NCBI GenBank assembly: GCA_002305315.1
Contig: DBQQ01000006.1
Location: 184,794-248,793, forward strand
Direction of reading: 5' to 3'
DNA from: Clostridiales bacterium UBA1390
Lineage (GTDB): Bacteria > Bacillota > Clostridia > Lachnospirales > Bianqueaceae
Length of the DNA stretch: 64,000 nt
Made by a program: the position numbers and the translations under genes. Positions 35,540-46,358 of this stretch are shown here, piece after piece (the first letter of the stretch is position 1; each line of letters starts with the position of its first letter). The notes below the pieces were generated by a model, which saw only the letters and a program-made list of their open reading frames with translations, was not told the origin of the DNA and did no database searches.

Positions 35540-37921
35540 TTACTCCGTTTTCAATATAATTGCATTCTCCTGCTGATCTACAACGATCTTCGACGCACCG
35601 CCGAGCTGTCCAGCCAATAACATGTCCGCCGCCTGATCCTCTATCTGATTCTGCAGCAGTCTTCGAAGAGGTCTGGCCCCATATGCGGCGTCAAATCCTT
35701 GGTCAACAATCCAGTTTTTGGCCTTCTCCGTCATACATATAGGAACTCCTACCGCCTTCTCCATACGTTCTGCCATCTGCGCAAACAGAATCTCTACGAT
35801 CTGTTCAATATGCGTACGATTTAACGCATGGAACACCAGGATCTCATCGACACGATTCAGGAACTCCGGTCGAAAAAGCCGCTTTACTTCCTCCATCACC
35901 TGTTTACGCATATCTTCGTATCGCGCCTTTTCCGTTGTCTCCAGCGAGAATCCCAGTCTCGAAGGTGCCACAATGCTCCTTGCGCCTATATTGGACGTCA
36001 TGATAATCACAGTATTCTTGAAGTCAATCGTACGTCCCTGGGCATCTGTGACCTGCCCGTCATCCAGGATCTGCAGAAACACGTTAAAAATATCCGGATG
36101 TGCCTTCTCGATTTCATCGAACAGAATCACAGAGTAGGGATGTTGGCGTACTCTCTCGGACAATTGACCGCCCTCGTCATACCCCACATCCCCTGGCGGC
36201 GATCCGATCAACCTGGATACCGTATGCTTTTCCATATATTCTGACATATCAAAACGAATCAACGATCGCTCATCGCCAAACAATGCGACCGCCAATGCCT
36301 TTGATAATTCCGTCTTTCCTACGCCGGTCGGACCTAGAAACAGAAAGGATCCGATAGGACGTTTAGGATCCTTGAGTCCCACCCGTCCTCTTCGTATGGC
36401 TTTCGAAACAGCGTGTACTGCCTCTTCCTGTCCTACCACACGCTGATGCAGAATCTGTTCTAAGTTCTGCAGACGCTGCATCTCCTTTTCTTCTAATTTA
36501 TCGACCGGAATTCCTGTCCATTCTGACACGACCTGCGCGATCTGCCTTTCCTGAACCATCTTTCTTTCCTTCCGCTTTTTCTCGGTCCGGCTCTTTGTAT
36601 CTTTCGGCATCGGCATTTGGACTGCGCGCTTCCTGTCTCCCTTCTGCAATGCCTCTTCTTTCAAGCGCAGAATCTGCTGGATCGGATCCTGTGTCTGATT
36701 CGCTGCCTTCTGTGACATCTCAAGACGCAGCTTGGCCGCTGCCTCATCCAATATATCAATCGCCTTATCCGGCCACAAACGATCCGAAATGTATCGTCCG
36801 GAAAGACGAACCGCCGCCGCAATCGCATCCTCAGTGATGATCACATCATGATAGGTTTCATATTGCTCCTTCACGCCCCGCAGAATCTGAAATGTCTCTT
36901 CTTCACTGGGCTCCTCAATACGAACCGGCTGAAAGCGCCGCTCTAATGCCGGGTCCTTCTCGATGTATTTCCGATACTCGCTCAGCGTCGTCGCGCCAAT
37001 CATCTGTAATTCACCCCGGGACAACGCTGGTTTGAGCATATTAGAGATATCCATGGCACCTTCTGCAGCACCGGCCCCCATCATCGTATGCATCTCGTCC
37101 ACAAACAAAATCACATCGGGATTCCTCTTGATCTCTGCCATGAGCAGTTTGACTCTCTCCTCGAAATCGCCACGATACCTGGATCCCGCGATCAATCCGG
37201 CCAGGTCTAAACGCAAAATCCGTTTCCCTGATAGGGTCTCAGGAACTTGGCCCATAACGATTTTCTGAGCCAATCCTTCTACCACCGCGGTCTTTCCTAC
37301 GCCGGCCTCCCCCAAAAGGCAGGGATTGTTTTTCGTCCGCCGCGCTAATATCTGAATCACACGCTGCATCTGCCGTTCTCTTCCGATGACAGGATCCAGT
37401 TTCCCCTCTCTGGCCGCTTCCGTCACATCCTGACTATATTGGCGAAGTACCGGCGTATCGTCTCCTTTATCCTCTCCCGGATTGCTTTTCGTTTTGCTCT
37501 GCCGTAATTTTTGAATCCGCTCGATAAGCCCTGCCGCATTCACATTCAGTAGCATCAGATAATGCATAGCGGGCAGACGTTCATCTTTGAGAATCGCCAA
37601 TAGAATATGCTCCGTCCCTATTTCATTGACGCCCATTTCCGCCGCCTCCTGCTGCGCACGCGCTAACAGTGCCAGACTTCTCGGAGAATATTCCGGCGGC
37701 TCCGCCATCTGAAACGATGCATAATCTCTCTTCTGAACCAGCTCCAAAACGCTGTCAAACGTGACATTTTCCTTGGACAGATAAGTGGCTGCCAGGCTAT
37801 CTGCCTGTTTCAGTATTCCTAATAAAATATGCTCTGTTCCAATATAATTATACCCTAGGTCTTCTGCGGCTTTCTCTGCAAACTTCAATGCCGCCGCCGC
37901 ACGCTTTGTATATCTTTTCAA
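35540..37921 (-). CDS. clpC: ClpC-type AAA+ unfoldase
   Basis: A 793-residue two-ring AAA+ chaperone that feeds substrates to ClpP. Seen: two Clp_N repeats (residues 5-70 and 80-145), AAA-1 with Walker A '[10 protein letters not shown]', a short middle region with a basic stretch '[13 protein letters not shown]', AAA-2 with Walker A '[10 protein letters not shown]', and the C-terminal D2-small domain. It starts with TTG 37921 (GGGGAGG 8 nt upstream), whose bases overlap the uvrA stop as TTGA. The ctsR, mcsA and mcsB genes that normally precede clpC are absent; it is embedded between uvrA and radA. Confidence 0.92.
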   Translation of the reverse strand: MKRYTKRAAAALKFAEKAAEDLGYNYIGTEHILLGILKQADSLAATYLSKENVTFDSVLELVQKRDYASFQMAEPPEYSPRSLALLARAQQEAAEMGVNEIGTEHILLAILKDERLPAMHYLMLLNVNAAGLIERIQKLRQSKTKSNPGEDKGDDTPVLRQYSQDVTEAAREGKLDPVIGRERQMQRVIQILARRTKNNPCLLGEAGVGKTAVVEGLAQKIVMGQVPETLSGKRILRLDLAGLIAGSRYRGDFEERVKLLMAEIKRNPDVILFVDEMHTMMGAGAAEGAMDISNMLKPALSRGELQMIGATTLSEYRKYIEKDPALERRFQPVRIEEPSEEETFQILRGVKEQYETYHDVIITEDAIAAAVRLSGRYISDRLWPDKAIDILDEAAAKLRLEMSQKAANQTQDPIQQILRLKEEALQKGDRKRAVQMPMPKDTKSRTEKKRKERKMVQERQIAQVVSEWTGIPVDKLEEKEMQRLQNLEQILHQRVVGQEEAVHAVSKAIRRGRVGLKDPKRPIGSFLFLGPTGVGKTELSKALAVALFGDERSLIRFDMSEYMEKHTVSRLIGSPPGDVGYDEGGQLSERVRQHPYSVILFDEIEKAHPDIFNVFLQILDDGQVTDAQGRTIDFKNTVIIMTSNIGARSIVAPSRLGFSLETTEKARYEDMRKQVMEEVKRLFRPEFLNRVDEILVFHALNRTHIEQIVEILFAQMAERMEKAVGVPICMTEKAKNWIVDQGFDAAYGARPLRRLLQNQIEDQAADMLLAGQLGGASKIVVDQQENAIILKTE

Positions 37922-40758
37922 ACCGATTGCCTCCCCTGCAATATGGGTTTCAGAAATAGTCCCGTATAGGAACCGGGCACCGCCGCCACCTCCTCCGGCG
38001 TTCCTGTTGCGATCACCTGTCCGCCCTGATCTCCGCCTTCCGGCCCCAGGTCGATCAGGTAATCCGCGGTCTTGATAACATCTAAATTGTGTTCAATCAC
38101 AAGCACCGTATTCCCGCCATCTGTCAGCTTCTGCAGGATATCGACCAATTTGTGTACATCCGCAAAATGAAGGCCGGTAGTTGGCTCATCCAAAATATAA
38201 ATGGTTCTTCCCGTACTCCGCCTGGAGAGTTCAGTCGCTAATTTGACACGCTGCGCCTCTCCGCCGGAAATGGTTGTAGAAGGCTGCCCCAGCTTCACAT
38301 ACGTTAATCCCACATCATATAATGTCTGCAGCTTCGCCTTGATTTTGGGCACATGTTCAAAGAACTGAAGGGCTTCCTCTACCGTCATATCCAATACATC
38401 CGCAATAGACTTTCCATTATATTTTACTTCCAAAGTCTCCCGATTATATCGTTGTCCATGACATACTTCACAGGGAACGTATACATCGGGAAGGAAATGC
38501 ATCTCGATTCGAATGATACCATCGCCCGAGCACGCCTCACACCGGCCTCCGCGAATATTAAAACTAAATATTCCCTTCTGGTATCCCCGCACCCTCGCCT
38601 CCTGCGTAGAGGCAAACAAATCCCGGATCAGATCAAACAGCCCGGTATAGGTTGCCGGATTGGATCTGGGCGTACGTCCGATCGGCGACTGGTCTATATT
38701 TATGACCTTGTCCAGATATTCCAGCCCCTCCATCGACTGATAACTCCCAGCTCGAATTCTGGCATGATTCAGTTCCTTCGCCAGCACTTTATATAGGATC
38801 TCATTCACAAACGTACTCTTTCCTGATCCCGAAACACCTGTCACACAGGTAAACAGGCCTATCGGAATCGCAAAATCCGTCCCTTTCAGGTTATTCTGTG
38901 TGGCCCCATACAGCCGCAGCCACCGTCCATCCGGCATCCGTCTGTTCTCTGGAATCGCAATCTTCTTCCGACCGCTCAAATAATCTCCCGTCAAAGACTC
39001 CTTGCAATTCATAATGTCTTCAAGGCTTCCCTGACAAACCAACTTCCCGCCATTGACACCGGCTCCCGGACCAATATCCACAATATGGTCTGCCTCACGC
39101 ATCGTATCCTCGTCATGTTCTACCACCAGCAATGTGTTTCCCAGGTCTTTCAGATGACGCAGAGTCTTTAATAGCAGCGCATTGTCCCGTTGGTGGAGTC
39201 CGATGCTGGGCTCGTCCAAGATATATAAAACCCCCATGAGTCCGGAACCAATCTGAGTGGCCAGACGAATCCGCTGTGCTTCTCCACCGGAAAGCGTCCC
39301 CGCAGAACGGGAAAGCGTCAGATAGTCTAATCCCACATCCTTCAGGAACCCAATGCGAGCTCGAATTTCCTTCAAAATCTGAGAGGCAATCAGCTGTTCC
39401 CTTCTCGTAAGATGAATCGATGAGAAAAACTCCGTCAGAGCCCGGATTGACATCTCCGTGATCTCTGCAATATTCTTTTCATCGACCGTCACTGCCAGCG
39501 CTTCGGGCCGGAGCCTTTGACCATGGCATTCCGGACACTCCAGATTCGTCATATACTCCTCATATTCCGCCTTCATCGACTCGCTGGCCTCCTGATACCG
39601 CCGATGTAGATTTTTCAGTACGCCCTCAAATTCCACTTTATAGGTCTTGGATCCAAAGCGGCCTTCATAGTATACTTCCAGCTCTTCTCCGTTCGTTCCA
39701 TACAAAATCGCGTCCAGCGCTTCTTTGGATAGGTCTTTCACAGGGGTATCCAATGAAAAATGATATTTCTTAGAGAGCTGATCCAGAATACGGTACGTGA
39801 AGCTGTCTGGCTGATTCGACGACATCCATCCCGGCGCCGTGATCGCCCCCTGCCGTAAAGACAGATTGCGATCTGGAATCACCAGCTCCGGGTCGAACTT
39901 CATCAGATATCCGATTCCTGTACAAGCCGGACAAGCCCCCACTGGATTATTAAAAGAGAACATGCGCGGCTGCAGTTCTTCGATACTGATTCCACAGTCC
40001 GGGCAGGCAAAGTTCTGACTGAACAGACGCGGCTCTTCCTCTCCTACCACCGAAACCATGAGCAGCCCTTCCGAAAGCTTGAGCGCTGTCTCGATAGAGT
40101 CCGTCATACGCTGCCTCAGCCTGTCCCGAACGATCAGACGATCTACCACAATCTCAATATTGTGTTTTTTATTTTTATCGAGTTCAATGGTTTCTTCCAA
40201 TTGATACAGGCTACCGTCAATATAGACACGAACAAAGCCTGAACGGCGTGCGCTCTCCAGCACCTTTTGGTGCTGTCCTTTTCGTCCGCGCACCACAGGC
40301 GCCATAAGGATCAACCGTGTACCTTCCGGCAGATCCAGCAACTGGTCCGCCATCTGATCCACTGTCTGTTTCTCAATACGTCGGCCGCATTTTGGACAAT
40401 GGGGCACCCCAATACGAGCGAATAGCAAGCGCATGTAATCATAGATCTCTGTCACGGTTCCCACTGTAGAGCGGGGGTTCCGAGAGGTCGTTTTCTGGTC
40501 GATCGATATCGCCGGAGAAAGTCCCTCAATACTATCAACATCCGGTTTCTCCATTTGCCCCAGGAACTGTCTGGCATAGGAAGACAGCGACTCCATATAC
40601 CGCCTCTGTCCTTCCGCAAAAATCGTATCGAAAGCCAACGAGGATTTACCAGAACCCGATAAACCTGTTAAGACAACCAATTGGTCTCTGGGAATCTTGA
40701 CTTCCAGGTTCTGTAGATTATGCTCCCTCGCGCCTTTTACGTGTATATAATCCTGCAT
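37918..40758 (-). CDS. uvrA: UvrABC excinuclease subunit A
   Basis: A 946-residue dimeric ABC-type damage sensor for nucleotide excision repair. Seen: first Walker A '[15 protein letters not shown]', zinc finger 'CPKCGRRIE' and '[30 protein letters not shown]' region, ABC signature '[12 protein letters not shown]', second Walker A '[11 protein letters not shown]', second zinc finger ('[11 protein letters not shown]...CEVC'), signature '[12 protein letters not shown]'. Full length. AAAGGATG precedes the start. A consensus promoter with a LexA box right after its -10 lies upstream. It is head of uvrA-clpC-radA. Confidence 0.97.
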   Translation of the reverse strand: MQDYIHVKGAREHNLQNLEVKIPRDQLVVLTGLSGSGKSSLAFDTIFAEGQRRYMESLSSYARQFLGQMEKPDVDSIEGLSPAISIDQKTTSRNPRSTVGTVTEIYDYMRLLFARIGVPHCPKCGRRIEKQTVDQMADQLLDLPEGTRLILMAPVVRGRKGQHQKVLESARRSGFVRVYIDGSLYQLEETIELDKNKKHNIEIVVDRLIVRDRLRQRMTDSIETALKLSEGLLMVSVVGEEEPRLFSQNFACPDCGISIEELQPRMFSFNNPVGACPACTGIGYLMKFDPELVIPDRNLSLRQGAITAPGWMSSNQPDSFTYRILDQLSKKYHFSLDTPVKDLSKEALDAILYGTNGEELEVYYEGRFGSKTYKVEFEGVLKNLHRRYQEASESMKAEYEEYMTNLECPECHGQRLRPEALAVTVDEKNIAEITEMSIRALTEFFSSIHLTRREQLIASQILKEIRARIGFLKDVGLDYLTLSRSAGTLSGGEAQRIRLATQIGSGLMGVLYILDEPSIGLHQRDNALLLKTLRHLKDLGNTLLVVEHDEDTMREADHIVDIGPGAGVNGGKLVCQGSLEDIMNCKESLTGDYLSGRKKIAIPENRRMPDGRWLRLYGATQNNLKGTDFAIPIGLFTCVTGVSGSGKSTFVNEILYKVLAKELNHARIRAGSYQSMEGLEYLDKVINIDQSPIGRTPRSNPATYTGLFDLIRDLFASTQEARVRGYQKGIFSFNIRGGRCEACSGDGIIRIEMHFLPDVYVPCEVCHGQRYNRETLEVKYNGKSIADVLDMTVEEALQFFEHVPKIKAKLQTLYDVGLTYVKLGQPSTTISGGEAQRVKLATELSRRSTGRTIYILDEPTTGLHFADVHKLVDILQKLTDGGNTVLVIEHNLDVIKTADYLIDLGPEGGDQGGQVIATGTPEEVAAVPGSYTGLFLKPILQGRQSV

Positions 40759-40796
40759 TCGTTTCTCTGCATCCTTTCCTTGAATCTAACGACGGC

Positions 40797-40810
40797 CGAA
40801 CAAACGTTCT
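40797..40810. promoter_or_regulatory. LexA (SOS) box of uvrA
   Basis: CGAACAAACGTTCT fits the Gram-positive LexA consensus CGAACnnnnGTTYG except the final base. It lies 12 nt downstream of the uvrA -10 box, at the expected start of transcription. Confidence 0.85.
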
Positions 40811-40822
40811 TGTGCCTTTTAT

Positions 40823-40851
40823 ATTATAGAGGATTTCCGCATGGCCGTCAA
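40823..40851 (-). promoter_or_regulatory. Promoter of uvrA-clpC-radA
   Basis: TTGACG (40851-40846), 17-bp spacer, TATAAT (40828-40823) on the minus strand. The -35 is flanked by an inverted repeat GGCC-TTGAC-GGCC. Confidence 0.88.
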
Positions 40852-40887
40852 GGCCTTTTTGAGCCTTTCTCCCACTGATTTCATAGC

Positions 40888-40921
40888 GGAAGGGACTGTC
40901 TATCGCAGGACAGTCCCTTCC
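40888..40921 (-). terminator. Perfect 13-bp hairpin between the Gfo/Idh gene and uvrA
   Basis: GGAAGGGACTGTC (40888-40900) pairs perfectly with GACAGTCCCTTCC (40909-40921) over 8 nt. Neither side has a real T-run, so it may end the upstream Gfo/Idh message weakly or be a protein-binding or RNA element. Confidence 0.45.
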
Positions 40922-41011
40922 GTTTGTATTCGCAAGAACGCTTCTAAGATGTACCGCCCTCCCGAGGCGCAGCTTCTTTTCTGCGGTATGGAATCACCGC
41001 GGACACACCAG

Positions 41012-42004
41012 TCATGATTTTCTGGCCGATTGATATATCGCAAACATAAGCTGCATGGTACGTTCTACTTCTTGGAGCCGAACTTCAAATTCTTCAGATC
41101 CGTCTAAAGAGGAATAGAAATTACGTATACAGCTCAGATGCCCGGTTCCCCAGTAGCTCTTACCCATGGCCTTTTTAGATGCAAAACTGATCTTTTGAAA
41201 ATCGCCCTTCTCTTCCCGAATATAGAGCTCGTCCCCTTCCATGCGATAGATTCTTTTCTCACAAGCAATCTCGATCATCACCGGCGCGTTTGTACAATAT
41301 GCGTTTGTCGCGTAAAAGCTGGCCGTGACGCCATTTTTATACTGAATCCATGCTTCTAACGTATCTTCCGTTTCAATAATCCCTTTCAGATGATGGTTTA
41401 CCGACATGGCTTCCGCTCCCACAGGATCCCCCAGAAGCATCGTGAGCAGATCCAGCGTATGAATGGCCTGATTGATCAGAACTCCACCGCCTTCCAGCGC
41501 CATCGTACCTCTCCAACCGCTTTCTGTGTAATAGGGCTCGTCCCTGTGCCATGTCACAAAAGCGCGTCCGCCCAGTATTTTTCCTCCCTCGCCATTCTGC
41601 AGCGCTCTTTGCTCATAACAAAAATTGTCATTATACCGATTCTGAAAACAGACTCCAATTCGCACCTTTTCGCTGGCTGCCATGAGTTGCCCCATCTGTT
41701 CCTCGTTAATAGCGGCCGGTTTTTCCGTAAAAACATGAATTCCCTTCTCCGCTGCCGCCAGTGCCATCGGAACGTGCAGTGCATGTGGTGTACAAATATG
41801 CAATACATCCAGCGTCTCTTCGGACAGCATATCCTCCAGACTGCTATAGGCATGGCCGCCATAGTCTTCTGCAAAAGACGCTGCTCGTTCCTGCCGAATA
41901 TCTGCAAAACATACAAGTTCTGTATTCTCCATCTGCATCAGGCACTGGGCATGAACACGAGCAATGCCTCCGCAGCCGACAATTCCGACTCGATATTTCT
42001 TCAC
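41012..42004 (-). CDS. Gfo/Idh/MocA family oxidoreductase
   Basis: A 330-residue NAD(P)-dependent sugar or inositol dehydrogenase-like protein. Seen: Rossmann motif 'VGIVGCGGIARVHAQ' at the N-terminus, 'CTPHALH', the 'FTEKPAAIN' motif with the catalytic-region Lys, and the C-terminal alpha/beta substrate domain with 'GGVLINQAIHTLDLL'. Start set at GTG 42004 with GGAGGG 7 nt upstream; a longer reading from 42085 would begin before the promoter -10 (42041-42046). It lies between divergent uvrB and same-strand uvrA and is unrelated to repair. Substrate unknown. Confidence 0.85.
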   Translation of the reverse strand: MKKYRVGIVGCGGIARVHAQCLMQMENTELVCFADIRQERAASFAEDYGGHAYSSLEDMLSEETLDVLHICTPHALHVPMALAAAEKGIHVFTEKPAAINEEQMGQLMAASEKVRIGVCFQNRYNDNFCYEQRALQNGEGGKILGGRAFVTWHRDEPYYTESGWRGTMALEGGGVLINQAIHTLDLLTMLLGDPVGAEAMSVNHHLKGIIETEDTLEAWIQYKNGVTASFYATNAYCTNAPVMIEIACEKRIYRMEGDELYIREEKGDFQKISFASKKAMGKSYWGTGHLSCIRNFYSSLDGSEEFEVRLQEVERTMQLMFAIYQSARKS

Positions 42005-42040
42005 GATCTGTCCCTCCTTCTCGGTCCACTGTTTGATTGC

Positions 42041-42069
42041 ATTATACCGCCAATGCCTGGAAAAGGCAA
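42041..42069 (-). promoter_or_regulatory. Promoter of the Gfo/Idh/MocA gene
   Basis: TTGCCT (42069-42064), 17-bp spacer, TATAAT (42046-42041) on the minus strand, divergent from the uvrB promoter. Confidence 0.75.
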
Positions 42070-42084
42070 CCCCCGAATTCTCCA

Positions 42085-42113
42085 TTGACTTTCTGATGTG
42101 ACCGTTGTATACT
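42085..42113 (+). promoter_or_regulatory. Promoter of uvrB
   Basis: TTGACT (42085-42090), 17-bp spacer, TATACT (42108-42113). No GAACnnnnGTTC LexA box is visible near it. Confidence 0.8.
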
Positions 42114-42144
42114 AAAATCCCATCAAAACATACAGGAGGCAGCT

Positions 42145-44145
42145 ATGGAACAGATACAACAACCCTTCGAACTGGTATCTCCGTTTCAACCTACGGGAGA
42201 TCAGCCCCAGGCCATCGCGGAACTGGTAAAAGGTTTTCAAGCAGGCAATCGTTTTGAAACGCTTCTGGGCGTTACCGGTTCTGGTAAGACCTTTACCATG
42301 GCCAATGTGATTCAGGCTCTGCAAAAACCCACGTTAGTGCTGGCGCACAACAAAACGCTGGCCGCCCAGCTTTACAGTGAGTTCAAAGAATTTTTCCCCC
42401 ATAACGCTGTCGAATATTTCGTCTCTTATTATGATTATTATCAGCCTGAAGCGTATGTTCCACAGACTGACCTCTATATTGAAAAAGACAGTGCCGTGAA
42501 TGACGAGATCGATAAGCTGCGTCACTCTGCAACAGCGGCCCTGTTTGAACGCACGGACGTGATCATCGTTGCCAGCGTTTCCTGCATCTATGGATTGGGA
42601 GATCCCATTGATTACAATAGCATGACGCTCTCTCTGCGGCCAGGTATGATCCGAGATCGTGATGAAGTGCTGCGCCGCCTGGTGGATCTGCAGTACACCC
42701 GCAACGATATGAATCTGGTCCGCGGAACCTTCCGTGTGCGGGGCGATGTGCTGGAGATCGTCCCGATTTCAGAAGAAAGCAAAGCCTATCGCGTAGAGTT
42801 TTTTGGAGACGAAGTGGAGCGTATCGTACAGTTGGATACGCTGACCGGTGAAATTTTGGCGGTCTGCCAGCATATGCTGATCTTCCCTGCCTCTCACTAC
42901 GTCATCGCACCTGAAAAAATGGCGGGTGCCATACGGCGTATCGAAGATGAGCTAGAGGAACAAGTTGCCTTTTTCCGGAGTCAGGACAAACTTCTGGAGG
43001 CACAGCGAATCGCACAGCGAACGAACTTTGATATTGAGATGCTCCGTGAAACCGGCTACTGCAGTGGAATCGAGAACTATTCCCGGCATTTGTCCGGTCG
43101 TGCGGCGGGCAGCACCCCGCATACGCTGTTAGACTATTTTCCGGAAGACTTTCTGATGATTGTGGACGAGTCCCATATGACGATTCCGCAGGTGCGCGGC
43201 ATGTATAATGGCGATCAGGCTCGAAAGACGACCCTTGTAGATTATGGTTTCCGTCTCCCTTCCGCGAAGGACAACCGTCCCCTTCGTTTTGATGAGTTTG
43301 AACAGAAGATTCATCAGATGCTCTTTGTCTCTGCCACGCCCGGTCCCTATGAAGCCGAACATGAAGAATTGAAGGCGGAACAAGTCATCCGGCCTACCGG
43401 GCTATTGGATCCGCAGGTCGAAATTCGTCCCTCCCGCGGACAGATTGATGACCTTCTGTATGAGATTCAGCAAGTCACGCAGAAAGGACAGAAAACATTA
43501 GTCACCACCTTGACCAAAAAAATGGCCGAAGATCTGACGAAGTACCTGCAGGAGGCAGGGGTCAAGGTACAGTATCTTCATTCGGAAGTGGATACGCTGG
43601 AACGCCTGGAAATCGTAAGAGATCTTCGAACCGGCGTATACGATGTGCTTGTAGGTATCAATCTGCTGCGAGAGGGTCTGGATATCCCGGAGGTGTCTTT
43701 GATCGCCATATTGGATGCAGATAAAGAAGGATTTCTTCGTTCTGAGACGGCTCTCATACAGACTATAGGACGGGCGGCCAGAAATGTGGACGGCCATGTC
43801 ATTCTCTATGCGGATATGATGACCGACTCCATGCAGAGAGCCATAGACGAGACCGAGAGACGCCGTACTATCCAGCAACAGTATAATGAAGCGCATGGCA
43901 TCACGCCCAGGAGTATTCAGAAAGATGTGCGCGACGTCATTCGTGCTACCCTGGAAACAACTGAGAAAACAGAACGCAAGGGACAGAAGGATCCTGAATC
44001 CATGAGTCGCAAAGAACTACAGCAAACCATCGCAAAACTGGAAAAAGAAATGAAAAAGGCCGCGGCCGATCTTCGATTCGAAGATGCCGCGGAAATTCGC
44101 GATGAACTCATTACATTACGCGGATATCTGACAGAGCTGTCATAA
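42145..44145 (+). CDS. uvrB: UvrABC excinuclease subunit B
   Basis: A 666-residue DEAD-like helicase subunit that verifies damage handed over by UvrA. Seen: Walker A '[15 protein letters not shown]', the beta-hairpin region '[21 protein letters not shown]', motif II 'DESH', motif VI 'QTIGRAARN', and a C-terminal UVR domain ('[24 protein letters not shown]') that binds UvrC. Full length. GGAGGC precedes the ATG. It is monocistronic, ending in a strong shared terminator, and separated from uvrA by one oxidoreductase gene. Confidence 0.97.
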   Translation: MEQIQQPFELVSPFQPTGDQPQAIAELVKGFQAGNRFETLLGVTGSGKTFTMANVIQALQKPTLVLAHNKTLAAQLYSEFKEFFPHNAVEYFVSYYDYYQPEAYVPQTDLYIEKDSAVNDEIDKLRHSATAALFERTDVIIVASVSCIYGLGDPIDYNSMTLSLRPGMIRDRDEVLRRLVDLQYTRNDMNLVRGTFRVRGDVLEIVPISEESKAYRVEFFGDEVERIVQLDTLTGEILAVCQHMLIFPASHYVIAPEKMAGAIRRIEDELEEQVAFFRSQDKLLEAQRIAQRTNFDIEMLRETGYCSGIENYSRHLSGRAAGSTPHTLLDYFPEDFLMIVDESHMTIPQVRGMYNGDQARKTTLVDYGFRLPSAKDNRPLRFDEFEQKIHQMLFVSATPGPYEAEHEELKAEQVIRPTGLLDPQVEIRPSRGQIDDLLYEIQQVTQKGQKTLVTTLTKKMAEDLTKYLQEAGVKVQYLHSEVDTLERLEIVRDLRTGVYDVLVGINLLREGLDIPEVSLIAILDADKEGFLRSETALIQTIGRAARNVDGHVILYADMMTDSMQRAIDETERRRTIQQQYNEAHGITPRSIQKDVRDVIRATLETTEKTERKGQKDPESMSRKELQQTIAKLEKEMKKAAADLRFEDAAEIRDELITLRGYLTELS

Positions 44146-44190
44146 AAGGGCTTGGGAAAACGTGAATTCGTTTTTCCAAGCCCTATTTAT
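44146..44190. terminator. Bidirectional terminator between uvrB and the permease gene
   Basis: AGGGCTTGGGAAAACG pairs with CGTTTTTCCAAGCCCT with T-rich tails on the plus strand (ATTTATTAT) and A-rich entry on the other. It serves the convergent uvrB and the minus-strand permease gene. Confidence 0.8.
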
Positions 44191-46247
44191 TATACGTTTT
44201 CCGCGCTGCGAATGCCACTGACAATAGAATAATAGGCATGAGAGGTCACACGATAAATCACCACATAGAACAGCGAGAAAATCAGATAGCATATGACTGT
44301 CACCAGGATCAGCAAAGAAAGATTCGTCAGGCTGAACAGCGCAAGCAGCTTATAGATCAATGGAAATGCAAAACATAGATGCACACCGGCCGTCAGCAGC
44401 GGCAGAAAGAAGACAGTCAGAATCTGGGAATTGATACTCTTTTTGATCTCCCTGCGGTTCATCCCCACCTTCTGCATGATCTCAAAACGAGACTGATCCT
44501 CGTATCCTTCCGAAATCTGTTTATAATAAATAATCAGAACAGCTGCGAACAGGAATACGATTCCTAAAAGAACTCCTAAGAAGAATAATCCGCCATACAA
44601 TCCATAAAAACTGGTTCGCTCCTTAGCGACCGCCTCATAGGAAGTGATCGGCGCCCCCTCTCCACTCTCTATCTCCAACAGATCGATACGCCTTCCCAGC
44701 TCATCCATGATCTCTATCTGCTTTTCGTCTTCACAGTTCAAATCGAAGCCATAAAACCAATGAAGAGAGACTATGCCAGATGTAAGGTTTTCCATCCCCA
44801 ACAGGGGCTCCACTACCTTCTGGAAATCCGAAACAAAGATATAGAGAGAAGGGATTACCTGCATGGCGTCTACGCCGTTATCCGCAAAATCATCGACCAC
44901 CTTCTTGACGCGCATCGGATTTCCGTCCTCAAATGTAATCGTATCCGCGGTATATTCCCCCATCTTGGTCGTATAGATCAGGACCTCGTCCGCTTCTAAA
45001 GTCTCGCTCTGTCCCATCAGTCGATTATAATCTTCCAGAGGCACTACGTAGATCTGCCAAACATCCGAATATCCATCCCAATGAAATTCCGTCAGTCTGG
45101 ATTCATCCAGGATAATCTGATCCTCGTTCAAGTAGCCGACGAGACCCGCGACTCGATAATCCAGCACCTGTGACATTTCCTGCCCATATTCAGATACCAC
45201 CTCTGCGGAAATCTGCCGAATCTTATCCATCTGTACTTCATCCGCCTCGTTAAACGCCTGAATCGTCGTATCCAGGTTGATATGTCTGGGGTAACGCGTC
45301 CGCAGACTATCCTCTGTTCCGATATAAAGACAAATTGTTGAGGACACCATGACCAGCACCATTGTGCATAGAATACAGATGGAAGCCAATCCTGCGCCGT
45401 TTCGTTTCATTCGGTAGACCATGGATGAAACAGAGATAAAGTGATGCGTTTTATAATAATAGCGTTTATTCTTCTGCAGCAGCTTGCAAAAAGAAACGGA
45501 ACCCGCAATAAAGAGAAAATACGTTCCTATGATGACCATGATGACGGCCACAAAAAACCAGATGAATGCGGACAGCGGATCCTGAATGGAGACGGCAAGC
45601 CAATAGGCTCCTCCTAGAAGAAACAGTCCCAAAACCGCCAGAACCCAATTGGCCTTCGGTGGCTTTTCTCCCACCGTCTCACTATGCAAAAGCTCTATCG
45701 GATTCGTCAAATGGATCTGTCGCAGACTATTCAGCAGGATCAGGGCGAAAATCACCAAAAACAACACGATCGTCTGATACACCGCCTGTCTTTCAATCTG
45801 AAACGCAAAGGAGACTTCCAAGGACAGTATATTCAGCATACCCAATTCCGCCACTTTCGATAAAATAATACCGCAAAGAAGACCAATCCCTAAGGAAAGC
45901 ACTGTGACGATCAACGTCTCCCACAGAAGAATCCGTGCCAGATTCCCTTTTCCCATGCCCAGGATGTTATATAGGCCAAATTCCTTCTTCCTCCTGCGCA
46001 TCAGAAAAGAATTGGTATAAAATAGAAATAGAATCGAAAATACGCTAATGACGCCGCACCCCAAACTCAGCATGACTTGAATGGTATCGCCTCCGCTCAT
46101 GGTCGTTACTTGCGGACTGACGCTGAGAAAGGACACAATATAGTACATCGTGACCATCCCGATACAAGTCAAAATATAGGGCGTATAGAACTTCTTATTT
46201 TTACGAATTCCATTCCATGCTAACTTTGAATAAAACCCTTTACTCAT
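44190..46247 (-). CDS. BceB-like ABC permease without its own ATPase gene
   Basis: A 685-residue FtsX-type permease of the BceB/VraG family, which export or detach cell-wall-active peptide antibiotics and sense them with a BceS-type kinase. Seen: opening 'KLAWNGIRKNKKFYTPYILT', ten predicted helices, a large outside domain (about residues 315-545) between helices 7 and 8, and the 'RRRKKEFGLYNILGMGKGNL' coupling segment. No ATPase gene is adjacent. Its upstream region carries the same 16-bp inverted repeat, spacing and -10 as the bceAB-like operon at 53 kb, so it is probably in that regulon and may use that ATPase. AAGGAGGG precedes the ATG. Confidence 0.88.
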   Translation of the reverse strand: MSKGFYSKLAWNGIRKNKKFYTPYILTCIGMVTMYYIVSFLSVSPQVTTMSGGDTIQVMLSLGCGVISVFSILFLFYTNSFLMRRRKKEFGLYNILGMGKGNLARILLWETLIVTVLSLGIGLLCGIILSKVAELGMLNILSLEVSFAFQIERQAVYQTIVLFLVIFALILLNSLRQIHLTNPIELLHSETVGEKPPKANWVLAVLGLFLLGGAYWLAVSIQDPLSAFIWFFVAVIMVIIGTYFLFIAGSVSFCKLLQKNKRYYYKTHHFISVSSMVYRMKRNGAGLASICILCTMVLVMVSSTICLYIGTEDSLRTRYPRHINLDTTIQAFNEADEVQMDKIRQISAEVVSEYGQEMSQVLDYRVAGLVGYLNEDQIILDESRLTEFHWDGYSDVWQIYVVPLEDYNRLMGQSETLEADEVLIYTTKMGEYTADTITFEDGNPMRVKKVVDDFADNGVDAMQVIPSLYIFVSDFQKVVEPLLGMENLTSGIVSLHWFYGFDLNCEDEKQIEIMDELGRRIDLLEIESGEGAPITSYEAVAKERTSFYGLYGGLFFLGVLLGIVFLFAAVLIIYYKQISEGYEDQSRFEIMQKVGMNRREIKKSINSQILTVFFLPLLTAGVHLCFAFPLIYKLLALFSLTNLSLLILVTVICYLIFSLFYVVIYRVTSHAYYSIVSGIRSAENV

Positions 46248-46277
46248 ATATGAATCCCTCCTTCATGGACTGAACCC

Positions 46278-46283
46278 ATTATA
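46278..46283 (-). promoter_or_regulatory. -10 box of the lone permease gene
   Basis: TATAAT on the minus strand, about 30 nt before the start codon and 54 nt after the shared inverted repeat; no good -35, as expected for an activator-dependent promoter. Confidence 0.6.
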
Positions 46284-46337
46284 ACAAACGGGAGAAATGG
46301 AGTGCCATCGAAGCATCTTACATTTCTCCCACAGTAT

Positions 46338-46353
46338 CTTACACTTTCGTAAG
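46338..46353. promoter_or_regulatory. Candidate BceR-type operator, lone permease
   Basis: CTTACACTTTCGTAAG, a 16-bp inverted repeat (CTTAC..GTAAG) ending 91 nt from the permease start. A third GTAAG half-site follows about 20 nt downstream on the coding strand. The same arrangement occurs at 53250-53265. Confidence 0.7.
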
Positions 46354-46358
46354 GAATA

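Noticed and set aside
42085-42145. LexA box at the uvrB promoter
   Set aside because: Looked for GAACnnnnGTTC on both strands around the promoter and found none.
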